Under the pieces are notes generated by a model. It ran no database searches and was not told the DNA's origin. It saw only the letters and a program-made list of their open reading frames with translations. A DNA stretch of 64,000 bases from Fragilariopsis cylindrus CCMP1102 (Eukaryota; Bacillariophyta; Bacillariophyceae; Bacillariales; Bacillariaceae). Position 1 is the first letter of the stretch. Each line of letters starts with the position of its first letter. Shown piece by piece: positions 9,966 to 19,935 of this stretch. The DNA is taken from assembly GCA_900095095.1 (NCBI GenBank), contig FMBT01000309.1, positions 310,001 to 374,000 of the forward strand. The letters run 5' to 3'. A program made the position numbers and the translations under genes.

Positions 9966-12381
9966 CTTGAGTTTCTATGCTCAAAGGTATTATTATATTT
10001 AGTAGTAAAAGAAGAAAAAGTAATGTATGCTACTAGTAATGGCTTTTTGCGCATGTACAAGTGTAATTGTACACTGGATGTAGTATGTCAGAGTAAGAAT
10101 ATGAGACGCAACTAGCATTCCGCACAAGTTGTATCACCGTACAGTATGTATTTGTGGGTTACATTAAGAGGATTATTGATATTCGTTTTTTTTTGTATCA
10201 ATTTAAGTTTTGTTTAGCGATTTGAGCGATTTTAGTATGTTTATGTTTTTATGCTCTTTGATACAAACTAGTGTGCTAACGGCTAAATTAGTCTTTACTA
10301 GCTCGTAATTTTCAATCGTAGGAAAAAAATCATAATTTTTTTAGTCGCGCAGCCGTTGCTTTCTTGAAAAAATGAGGGGGGCTATGGTAAAACAAAGAGA
10401 AGTTATTGTTTTGGTCGCGAAGCATAATTAGTAATTTATGCGAAGGCTTAATTTACTAATTTTTCTAGTAATTAGTATCAGTAGATTAGTTAGATAGTAG
10501 ATTACTAATTTTTCTAGTAATTATTAGTAATAGTAGATTAGTTAGTTGAATGACTAATTAAGCTACTATCTAGTAATGTAAGTTACAAATTTGAATGACA
10601 TACTTTTAACAAGACAAGAGCCCATTAAATAATACAAAATTTCTTTCTCCCCTTCTTTTTCTTGGATTTATTTTGTCACACTTTACTTTTAATTGTTGTT
10701 GTCATCATCCCCAATCAGTAGTAGTTGTTGAGATACTACAATGGTTGATCCTGTTTATAACATGGCCATGTCAATGGAGATAATTTTTCCTTGTAAAATG
10801 TACAACTGCAAGTACAGCAAGCAAGTACAAGTTAATTTTATGTGCTGTATCGGGCCATCAAATATACAATAAGACAAGAAGTATTACTTGCAGGCATTCT
10901 ATGCTACACATACTTCACATGGTGGGATCCATCATTGTCTTTATATTTTAGTAGTTTCACGTACTGTCACCACAACAGTGTACCTTGAGTTCATACCTAT
11001 GGAAGGTATACCCTCCCTTCCCCTTTATTGGATATCATTTACCTTCCTACTGCACCCAATCTATGCGCAGCAAGTACTTTTATAACACATCTATTTCATG
11101 ATCCTTTTATATTAAATATAAGATCTTCCTCTCGCACCTTCTAAGAATAAATAAAAACTACCATCTACCTTTTATCCGTCCAGCCTTTTGTTCTGTTGCA
11201 TCATTTGACAGGGTCCTGTTCTTTGACCATCAGCCATCAGGACCGGCATGCAGCTTGATTCCTGGAGAATTTTTTTGACATTGACTTCTATCTGCTTTTT
11301 TGTTTTAATTCCCCAGTATACTGATTGGAGAGCAGTCCCTTCTATCTTTTCATTTCTTTTATACAGCTGCTAAATCCTGTCCTCTGAGCCAATTTGATTT
11401 CCAATCCTTTTGGTCCCAATATCTCCTCAATTTGATTCCTTCATGTTGATTGCATCACGTCAAGTCAACAAATTCCATAACTTCGCATCTCTTCATCTCT
11501 TTTTCTAGTAGTAGTATTTATGTGCTGTGCTCTACTCTGGTGCAACAACAATAAGCAACCAATTGATCCATGCACAAGCAGAACAAAAAATGATAAAAAT
11601 GGATCAATTATATATGGTAGACATGTACACTAGTTGAAGCCCTAACATGTACACATAATTTAATTTAACTCATTGATTTACTATGTGATATATATATATA
11701 TATAAATATGTATATTTTATTAATCTAACAAAAAAAAACAAAAGTAGATAGATATAGCAGACTATTACGTCTTTAAACTCGCCTCCGATAAGTGAAGAAT
11801 AATACAACTTCGGTAGAACGACAGAACTTGCCACTAGTTGCTTAATAAGCAACAAGGCAATAATTACTGTATATTGTATTTGAATGAGAATACATGTTGA
11901 TGAATATCCAAATCCTCACAAGATTTGAATGTCACCTGGAAATCAATCCGTAAGATAGAATGAGATTAGACCACAAAGTGGAATGGACGAATCATCATTA
12001 CACCAACCAATAGTAACAAATTATTGGTAAGTGTTAGACGAATCAGTAGTATCCAATTACTGAATCATCATAACTCACTAATCAGTAGTAACCAATTACT
12101 GATAAGTGGACGTTACGCATCTGGATATCAGACCATGTTGAGCATCATACATGTAAATTTAAAAGCTCTTTCAAAGCAATAGACAATAATTATACAAATG
12201 TATAAACACAAAGCGATACCATAGATTATTCATTCCATTGTGAGCGTTGATGGAGTACTCAAGGCGGATGAACAGGGTCTTGGTGATCATCTTGGTGTTC
12301 CAGAACAGGTAGTAGTAGAACTCGGCAGTATATGTAAACAAAGAGATACTCTACGGGTATCTTTGTATACAAAAGGCTGGC
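9966..12381. other. 2.4-kb gene-free region with repeats
   Basis: No credible gene on either strand. At 10320-10435 there is a segment flanked by GTCGCG motifs (AGTCGCGC and GGTCGCGAAG) with a G-run between, resembling the arms of the fold-back element at 39.95-40.49 kb. At 10448-10495 and 10500-10548 a roughly 50-bp unit (TTTTTCTAGTAATTA core, then AGATTAGTTAG) is duplicated. At 12007-12107 three related short units (CAGTAGTA-CCAATTACTG) are partly self-complementary. The segment 11160-11500 is less AT-rich and may be eroded transposon DNA, but I could not identify it. Confidence 0.5.
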
Positions 12382-13617
12382 TTAGTATACATTTCGAAAC
12401 GCCCACATATCCCAAGCAACAAGAGTAAGCTTTAGAACAAGAGAGGTCGTCATTCTCTCCGTGTTGTAAGCCTGTTTGAAGTGCTGATGCTGCTGTTCAA
12501 GGTGGAATTGATATCGTTGTTTACCATGATAATGTTGTTGTTCTTTTTCTTTTGCTGTTTTGAATTCCTTGGGTGAAGATGACGAATCGAACCATTCTAT
12601 TGTCTTGTCCTTACGGTGGATGCTGTGTGCAATGATGTTTGCTTTGTTGTTATCGTCGTAGGTACTTGTACTGTAGTTAATGAATGATGTGTCAAATTCG
12701 GTGCTGTTATTACTACTATTATTATTATTATCATTGTTATCATTGGATGCCAGTTTGTACATACGACGGTTGTTATTCAAAGCTTTTTCTTTGTCATTCT
12801 TGTCGTATATGCTTGTATTGTAGTCAATGGTAGTAGTAGTAGTGGTAGTAGTAGTAGTTGAGGTTGCGCCGTTGTTATTATTATTAGTAGTAGTAATTTT
12901 GTTGTTGTTGTTGTTGTTGAGTAACAAATCAAACCATTCTACTGTTTTGTCCGTACGATGGATGCTGTGCTGCGCAGTGTTTGCGTCGTTGTCGTTGTCG
13001 TCGTAGGTTCTTGTATTGTAGTTAATGGTTGGGGTAGTAGTAGCAGTAGCAGTGGTTGAGGTATCAGCAGTAGATGATGCGTCAAATTCGTTCCTCTTAT
13101 TGCTATTGCTATTATTATTATTGTTATCATTGGCTGCAAAATATAGAGAGGAAGGATGGAAGGTCTCGTCGTTGACATCAGCATCGGTATCGGCATCAGA
13201 GTCGTCTTCGAATAGAAAGGGGAGGTGGAAGGTCTTGTCGTTGGTAGACGATGTAACGGTTGAAGCGTAATCGATGCTGTTTCTGTTGCTATTATTATTA
13301 TCGTTGGCTGCCAATGTGATTGGTAATAATTTGTCCATACGACGGTTGTTATTCAAAGCGATTTCTTCGTCATCCTTGTCGTTGGTGCTTGTATTGTAGT
13401 CAATGGTAGTAGTAGTAGTAGTAGTAGTAGTAGCATTGATTTCACCATCGTTGTAACAAATAACGTTATTCTTGTTATTATTAGCAAATTCGGTGAAAAA
13501 GATATCAAAAGGAGTGAATGGAAAATCAAAAATATTGCTAGAATTTTTTGAGGAGTGACGTAAGTGGAATTCACCAGGTGGCCTACCGGTTGAACCATAG
13601 TTAGTGGAATTGGGCAT
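12382..13617 (-). CDS. Asn/Thr-rich repetitive protein with duplicated module
   Basis: I do not recognise a function. The 411-codon frame is dominated by poly-Asn and poly-Thr, but it also holds a repeated non-random core. Block A (TTT-IDYNTS...ALNNNRRM.KL) occurs at about residues 64-100 and 255-290. Block B (YNT/STYDDN..., then SIHR.DKT.EWFD) occurs at about 190-230 and 315-350. Conserved residues survive outside the homopolymers, which suggests selection at protein level. An upstream frame (to about 13796) containing a hydrophobic stretch (SLLLLLTFIIV) joins this one if one T is missing in a T run near 13626, so the true start may lie further upstream and the product may be secreted or membrane-bound. 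Expression is unproven. Confidence 0.5.
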   Translation of the reverse strand: MPNSTNYGSTGRPPGEFHLRHSSKNSSNIFDFPFTPFDIFFTEFANNNKNNVICYNDGEINATTTTTTTTTIDYNTSTNDKDDEEIALNNNRRMDKLLPITLAANDNNNSNRNSIDYASTVTSSTNDKTFHLPFLFEDDSDADTDADVNDETFHPSSLYFAANDNNNNNSNSNKRNEFDASSTADTSTTATATTTPTINYNTRTYDDNDNDANTAQHSIHRTDKTVEWFDLLLNNNNNNKITTTNNNNNGATSTTTTTTTTTTIDYNTSIYDKNDKEKALNNNRRMYKLASNDNNDNNNNSSNNSTEFDTSFINYSTSTYDDNNKANIIAHSIHRKDKTIEWFDSSSSPKEFKTAKEKEQQHYHGKQRYQFHLEQQHQHFKQAYNTERMTTSLVLKLTLVAWDMWAFRNVY

Positions 13618-14209
13618 ATCAAAAACTTGTTCTTTGGTGTCAGAATGTGAGAAGTGCGATCTTTCAAAAATCGAGTGAGATAATTAATTTCTGGGAGCAC
13701 CCTATTTTCGTTCGAAGCAATCAAAAAAAAGGGTCTTTGTCGTAAATTTGGAGGTGTTGGTTTGACAATGATAAAAGTCAATAACAGCAATAACAATGAT
13801 AGAATTAGAGAGATCGTAGTTATATTAGTCTGTATGGGTTGTATTAGGCATTGGAATGAAGGTTAATAGGGTGAAAATATTGGGTAAAGTTGAAAATTTG
13901 GTGTGTAGGATTCTACGTGTCTTGAGTACTAGGATTTATTTAGGTTTGACGTCCACGAAAAACGTGGGAAGTAACATGTACACATACTGTAGCAACAAAT
14001 TCCTTTCCATCTAAATTGCTCATACTGTACTCTTATTTCTTAATAATTTATGCATTATTCTTTTTAAGCAGATTCTGAAGATGCGTTCTAAGCGAGTTCC
14101 GTTGAATGACTATCTGAATCAGCACGTGCATAACATATCCACACATAATAATAATAATATATTATCTGTCAATAAAATCTAATATATGTAGCTAGAAGTA
14201 CGTTTTTAA

Positions 14210-14248
14210 GCGTTACGACGCGACTAACCCGACGACGACTCGTAACGC
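14210..14248. repeat. Perfect 9-bp inverted repeat upstream of the ice-binding gene
   Basis: GCGTTACGA (14210-14218) and TCGTAACGC (14240-14248) are exact reverse complements around a 21-nt GC-rich loop. This is a local GC-rich island in AT-rich DNA, about 600 bp before the ice-binding protein start. The rest of 13618-14301 shows no gene. Confidence 0.75.
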
Positions 14249-14301
14249 CGTACGAGAGTTTTTGCGCCGCGGAAAACCGTTGGTTTTTGAGCGATATTTT
14301 T

Positions 14302-14655
14302 GTGACTCAGAAATGTGTCATGTACTTAAAACCGCTCAGATAATTGCACCGTCTTTAACTTCATCGTCCTGAGCTATTGTTTAAGTAACTTAATACTACT
14401 CAAGCTGAATATCGTTTTCCACTTCATCGCCCGAGCTGTTTTTGAAGTACTCAATACTACTCAAGCCATCTTTCGTTCGTGACTCAGAAATGTGTCATGT
14501 ACTTAATACTACTCAGATAATTACACGTTTTCCACTCTATTGCCCGAGCTGTTTTTGAAGTAACTTAATACTACTCAAGCTGATTATATCGTTTTCCACT
14601 TTATCGCCCGAGCTGTTTTTGAAGTACTTGATACTACTCAAGCTATCTTTCGTTC
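14302..14655 (+). promoter_or_regulatory. Tandem 177-bp repeat block immediately upstream of the ice-binding protein gene
   Basis: Two head-to-tail copies (14302-14478 and 14479-14655, both 177 bp) begin GTGACTCAGAAATGTGTCAT and end TCTTTCGTTC. Each copy is itself built of three shorter units of roughly 60 bp. Each short unit carries a CTTAATACTACTCA-type box, and between boxes sits a TTTTCCACT..AT..CCCGAGCTGTT segment. The result is six ordered boxes within about 350 bp, ending 182 bp before the ATG at 14838. The position fits an amplified promoter or enhancer, but no factor can be named from sequence. Confidence 0.8.
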
Positions 14656-14837
14656 ATATTACCTAGCGATTGTTGGAAAAGTAATTTCTACTACCACTTA
14701 ACTACTGCATTGTCAACGCTCTAACGCAACGATGAACTTTTTTTTCTAAACTACGCACATTGAATACATATCCTCACAAAAATACAAACCTGACAAAGAA
14801 AACACACAAGAACCAATTCCATCAATCCAAATCTAAA

Positions 14838-15605
14838 ATGATGAACCTTAATCTATTTATGCTCTCTGCGGCCGCAATGGTCAATGCTGCCAGTGGCGAA
14901 AACACTCTCTTTGTCGATCTTGGAACTGCAAGTGATTTTGCCATCCTCGCAAAGACTGGTATCTCCACTGTGCCCGCCTCGAAAGTTACCGGTGACATCG
15001 CCGTCTCGCCCATCGCTTCGGCTGCCATTACTGGCTTTAACTTGGCCATGGACAGTTCGGGCGAGTATTCGACTGACAGTGGAAGTGCAGGAAGCCAGTT
15101 CACTGGACACGCCAAAGCGCCGAACTATGGCCATACCACTGCAACTGAATTGACCACCGCGGTCCTTGACATGGAGACCGCGTACACCGACGCCGCCGGA
15201 CGTGACACCACTGCCACCAATGGCATAGCCAACCTAAATCTTGGAGGAGGCGACTTAGGTGGCAAAACGTTGACATCTGGTGTTTACACTTTCGATATTG
15301 ATGTTATCATCTCCACTGGTAATACGCTTACCTTCCATGGCGATTCAGATGCCGTATTCATCATTCAGACATCGAAGAGCGTTAAGCAAGCCATTGACAC
15401 CAATGTAGCTCTCACTGGTGATGCGAAGGCAGAAAACATCTTCTGGGTAGTTGCTCAAGAGGTTGTTGTTCAGGCAGGTTCGCATTTGGAGGGTGTCCTC
15501 TTGGTCAAGACGGGTGTTACCTTCATTACTGGTTCCAGTTTGAATGGCCGTGTCTTAGCACAAACAGCGGTCACCCTCCAGAGCGCGACCATCGATGCTG
15601 CATGA
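14838..15605 (+). CDS. Secreted DUF3494 ice-binding (antifreeze) protein
   Basis: An intron-free 255-residue protein. Residues 1-17 form a signal peptide (cleavage likely after VNA), so it is secreted or extracellular. The rest is one DUF3494 domain, the beta-solenoid ice-binding fold of sea-ice diatoms, snow moulds and bacteria: DLGTASDFAILAKTGIST, VTGDIAVSP at the start; LNLGGGDLGGKTLTSGVY mid-protein; NIFWVVAQEVVVQAGSHLEG and SSLNGRVLAQTAVTLQSATI at the end. It adsorbs to ice crystals and inhibits recrystallisation. The ATG at 14838 is preferred over upstream non-ATG codons because it starts the signal peptide; 14841 is an equivalent alternative. Codons are visibly GC-richer (many GCC, GGC, ACC) than the neighbours. 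That fits the bacterial transfer proposed for this family. The repeated block at 14302-14655 directly precedes it. Confidence 0.95.
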   Translation: MMNLNLFMLSAAAMVNAASGENTLFVDLGTASDFAILAKTGISTVPASKVTGDIAVSPIASAAITGFNLAMDSSGEYSTDSGSAGSQFTGHAKAPNYGHTTATELTTAVLDMETAYTDAAGRDTTATNGIANLNLGGGDLGGKTLTSGVYTFDIDVIISTGNTLTFHGDSDAVFIIQTSKSVKQAIDTNVALTGDAKAENIFWVVAQEVVVQAGSHLEGVLLVKTGVTFITGSSLNGRVLAQTAVTLQSATIDAA

Positions 15606-16486
15606 TAATCCGATTGACCGCGTAACACCACAGTAAACTACTTCTAGCCTAAGATCGTAATGGAAGTCAATACATACTAAGTAAACTACTACTTTTAAAA
15701 AGAAAAAACACACATCTTATACCGTTGATTCATATATTTTAAAATTATGCTTTACTGTCTCGTTGAGAGGTTACGCAAATGATTAGCTTTTAGCTTTTAT
15801 TCATTTTATAGCTATTTTCACATAGCGTATTTATAGAATTCGGAATTTGATGAAATTCAAATTTTTCTTCGGCGAAGATGACACAGGAGACGCATCGATC
15901 ATCATAGACGAAGATCTTCAATAATAATGTAGAAAGATAGATGGGATCATCGTTCTTATCTATGGAGACTTCTGCAAGTCTTTGAAGGTTTCTTTTCGAC
16001 AGACGCGATTAAAGCTGTTGTCTCCAACAAGCTGGAATGTGTCTCCTAACTCCGAGGATGATTCCACGGAGAGTGCTGGCGACTTCAAGCCCAAAAATGA
16101 TTTAGCTGTTTACGTCGGATCGCTTGTTGAAGAAGTACTCACAGGCTTTACCCTCCGATTCCTTGTCCCGATGAACCGAATCTTTTTTTGTTTGTTTGTC
16201 GGAAATGTGAAACCCTATTATCGTTTTGATCGGGTTGCCGTCCGTATGGATAGTTGCTATCCACAACTTGGAAACGGCGCTTGAATGGTGGATTCCAATT
16301 GTTGCAATCCGGAACGGAAATTTGACTAGGAAGAAGATTTCATCGTATACGATCAAGATTACCTTTTTTGCGATCTTAAATTGGTGTATGTAATAAAGAA
16401 TATATTTAAATTAGTAATCTCTATCTCGAATGTGGTGTGGGAATGAATCAATTCTCAAATCATTCATTGTTCGATTTCCATGATAC
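15606..16486. other. Intergenic, one unsupported ORF
   Basis: 880 bp downstream of the ice-binding gene. An open stretch at 15982-16284 has no ATG start and no family resemblance. It might be a gene fragment, but I would not annotate it as a gene. Confidence 0.45.
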
Positions 16487-16683
16487 CTTCCTCCAGCGAG
16501 CGCTAACTGCGCATGAGACTATAGTGTAGATTTATCGGCCTCGAACTCCTAGAAAGCTTCGTTTTTCTTTTCTTTTTTCGTATATTTCGCGTTTTGTGAG
16601 TAGATTTTAATGGTTCGACGCGCTTTTATGTGTGATAATTCCAAGCAATATCCCTATGGGCAGTTAGCGCTCGCTGGAGGAAG
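16487..16683. mobile_element. 197-bp MITE-like element with 24-bp perfect terminal inverted repeats
   Basis: CTTCCTCCAGCGAGCGCTAA plus CTGC at 16487-16510 is the exact reverse complement of 16660-16683. The 149-bp interior is non-coding. Length and perfect termini fit a miniature inverted-repeat transposable element. No clear target-site duplication is seen directly outside the repeats, so the superfamily cannot be set. It sits just upstream of the HMG-box gene. Confidence 0.7.
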
Positions 16684-16875
16684 TAGTAGGATTATGTCGT
16701 CATTCACAGCTACTAGTGACTCGACTCCTTTCCACAAACGAAAAAAAAAGTAATACACTTATTCAACAGCATTTGATATATTATAAAACGACGACAACAT
16801 GATGAACGATGAATGGTGACTAGCGTGGAGACAAGTCAAAAGAAGAAAAGTATTACCCTCCGAAAGTAATTTGCC

Positions 16876-18101
16876 ATGTCTTCTCCAGCAGCAGATGATA
16901 CGGCGCTAGAAGCGGCGAAAGATAGAGCTATAGCCATTTTGATTGATAGTGATGTAGCCCTACAGGAAAGCTTGACTGAATTGCAAAGAGCTAGGGAACT
17001 AGCTGGAAGAGCGGGACTTTCGATAGAGTCGCACATTGTGAAACCGATAGAAACGATAACGACCGATAGTGCTGGTGGTAGCAGTAATAATAGTAATAGT
17101 AATAATTCGGCAATTTATATCGGCAATACTACTACTACTACTACTACTACCGGTAATGCGGCGAATTGTATCCTCCAACCGATTCAAATAATACAACAGG
17201 TGGGCACAGTAACACGGACCACGTCGTTGCGAGTACTGGAGACGATCGCTTAGATCTTATTGCTGAACTCAAACGCAACCTATTAAGACGGCACCGTGCC
17301 ATGCAACCAGAACAACGTGGGGAGGACCGATGGGACAAACCAAGAGCTCTCGGAGAACGACGACGACGAATCAATCGCGAACAGGATATCAATGAAAGCT
17401 ATCCAAATGAGCCCCCCTTTACCGGTTGGATGGTTTTGTAGGCCAAATGACAACAAAGATTCGTCATGATCGACCAGATGAACGCCACGATCAATCCAAA
17501 GGTGAGTAACGAGGATGACTGACTAACTGTAACTGTTTATCACGCAATGAAAAAGAAGAAATCCTGCGATACAAATAACTTGAAAAAGAAACGGTATATT
17601 CCATGCAAAGTTCTCAATTTTTTTTTGGTTTGTTACCATCATATAATAGTCCTACAGGAAATTGGCAAAATATGGCGAGTGGGGATGTCTGCTGAAGATC
17701 GCGAATATTATGCAAGATTTGCGAAGGACGCAAGGAAGGAATTTAATCTTCAAGTTATTGAATTTCGTTCCACGGGTGCTTGTCAACCGAGCAAGCACTT
17801 TGCACCACTTGATAATTCTAACATATGGATTAGGAAAGACTGTCCTAATCCTCTTGAAAATGAAATTCTTTCCTATGAAACAATTCGCTTTCCCAAACGA
17901 CCGCCGGAATTCGAGGAGGCGTACGAAGAACGGGAGGTGCGAAGTATACTCAAACGAAAGCTGAAAGAAAAAGGTCTTATGGAAGAAGACGGAAAGACTT
18001 GGAAAAAAAGCGTAGACTTTGAAGCGCTGGTAGAAAGAGAAAAGATAAAACGGCTCAAAACTGCAAGCCCTAATATATCACTAGGACCTACTGAGTGCTA
18101 A
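16876..18101 (+). CDS. HMG-box protein, two probable single-base gaps in the assembly
   Basis: A probable chromatin or transcription protein. The HMG box lies around nt 17415-17770: PPFTGWMVF, VGQMTTKIRHDRPDERHDQS, then across an intron LQEIGKIWRVGMSAEDREYY and ARFAKDARKEF. A conserved-looking tail (SKHFAPLDNSNIWIRK, ETIRFPKRPPEFEEAYEER) and a basic end follow. The N-terminal part is a coiled segment (QESLTELQRARELAGRAG) plus an Asn/Thr linker. Exons are 16876-17501 and 17650-18101. The frame shifts by one base between 17157 and 17250 (an AAA run or a possible 47-nt intron) and again at 17434-17437, where TTTT should be TTTTT to keep the HMG box. With two bases added the coding length is exactly 360 codons. 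Confidence 0.8.
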
Positions 18102-18575
18102 TGAAGTTATTCTTAATAATCGCTTCGGTGATTTTAGATTGATTCAATTTACTCATGATAGAAGACACGCGAATACTCAACATTGACACAAAGCTTCATA
18201 CACACTTTCGATATCGTACATCGTATATCATTGAATAAAATAGAATTGAATCCATACTACATTACATTACATTATATTACGCCCCATATTTTCTAGTAAG
18301 TCAACGAGCCGAAATGGATGTGCTATCATACATTTCCTCGTCTAACTAAATAGAACAGCGAACCTGTCATCGTATCTATACTAGTATGCATTCTGATAAA
18401 GTCTTGTTCGTTATTCTCAAGAATATTGCTTGTCGGGATCGTTATTTTCTGCGACAAATTTCTGGATTTGTTACTCGTATACTACTACTACTACTACTAC
18501 TACCGCAATTTGCAAGTAGCACTGTATGAATCTACGTGTACCGCTAGATTCTCTTTGTCCGTAAGTCAAGTTTGC
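18102..18575. other. Convergent spacer, no gene
   Basis: About 470 bp between converging genes, AT-rich, with a (TAC)n microsatellite near 18480-18502. Nothing else was recognised. Confidence 0.5.
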
Positions 18576-19935
18576 TTAGTTGCCAACCATAGGGCCAGCA
18601 AGAGGAACAGAAGCTTCCTTCGTGACAACCTCATCATTCTCCATCATCACATGATCGTCTACGACGCCAGCCTCATTAACATTACTGCTAATAATACCAT
18701 CATTAGCAGCATTGCTAATACTTGCAAGATGATCCTCGCGATCAATGTCCATCAATTCAACCGGGATAGTCGTCCCGTCGTTTGCAATACTCTGCTGTTG
18801 TTGCAATAGCTGTGGCTTGTTGTTGATCATAGGATTTGCATGCATAGTCGAATCCTTTCCGACGATTCCTCTGGGATATTCATTATCCATCGCAACAAGG
18901 ATAGCTTCCAATCGATTGACTTCGATCTTGATAGCTTCAGCTTCCATATCTAATACCTTAGCCTTCTGTTCGATCATCTGAGGATACATAGCATAATCGA
19001 CATTGGATGTGAATTCTCTACTCAGAGCTTCTTCTTGCTTCTTTTCCAAATTTTCTCGACGGTTTACAAAATCATCGACCCCTAGATTCTTCGTGACGAC
19101 ATCGTTGTATAGTAGTGCGTTCACATCATCGTTGGATGTTATATTTCCCTTCCTCCCCGCTAACAGAAATGCCGCGAGCAAGTCCGCTGTCTTTTTCTCT
19201 TCCGATCGTTCTAGATCCTTCGTTTTGATTCGTTCCTGATCAAGAAGTTGATGAGCTTCGCGAGTGGCCTTTTCACGCTGTAGGGTGGTGACCTCTGCGA
19301 TGTTCTTCTGCTGATTAATCTTCTCACGCTTACGGATCAAATCCTCATGTTGGAACTCGTACTATATTCCGAGAGGTTGGGGGGGATTGTAAATAATGTA
19401 TTACACACAAGAAAGAAGAAAATGATTAAGCAAAAAGCAAGAAGAAGGAAATACGCGGTACTAGTTGTATCTGTGCTACTAGTATCGTTCATACTTCTAA
19501 TTTCCTTATGTACTAATAAATTCTCACCTTTTGCTGTAATTCTTGCATGGATTTCTCTATGTTAAGAATTTCGTTTTGAGTATTTTCCGATTCGTTTTGT
19601 GTCGTAACATATTTATCCTTGTCGGCCTGAAGGATTGCCTTATCCTGATGAAATGCCTCCTTGGTAGAACGCAATTTTTCCATTGCGATGTCGCGATTGC
19701 GATGTTCGCGATTACGGTCACCACGAATCGCAGCAATTACACCCTGTAATTTCTGAACGATGCCCTCATTTCCACCGCTAAGAGTCCCGTTACTCCCACT
19801 AGCAGTATTGTGTTGGCGCTGCTGCTGCTGATGCTGTTGCTGCTGCTGCTGTTGCTGGTGTCGCATTGTAGCTGCGTTCGATCCGCCTCGAGAAGCAGCA
19901 GCATGAGGACGACGGTTATGCATTGGAAGGGCCAT
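18576..19935 (-). CDS. Coiled-coil protein of unknown function, 397 residues
   Basis: Exon 1 is 19935-19528 and exon 2 is 19361-18576, with a 166-nt GT-AG intron in phase 0. The ATG at 19935 is used because the longer frame starts only at a TTG. Residues about 30-45 are a Gln/His tract. Residues about 65-290 are strongly charged and heptad-like (EKLRSTKEAFHQDKAILQA, KATREAHQLLDQERIKTKD, LEKKQEEALSREF), predicting a long coiled coil interrupted near LLAAFLLAGRKGN. The tail is acidic and polar. No catalytic motif, signal peptide or membrane segment is visible. A structural or scaffold role is only inference. Confidence 0.75.

Noticed and set aside
15982-16284. 100-codon open frame downstream of the ice-binding gene
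   Set aside because: It has no ATG at its start, no recognisable domain and no splice context.
17153-17199. A 47-nt GT-AG intron in the HMG-box gene
   Set aside because: It would restore frame and has GTAATG...ACAG borders, but it is far shorter than the other introns here (69 nt and up). A missing base explains both this and the second break in the same gene. Kept only as an alternative.
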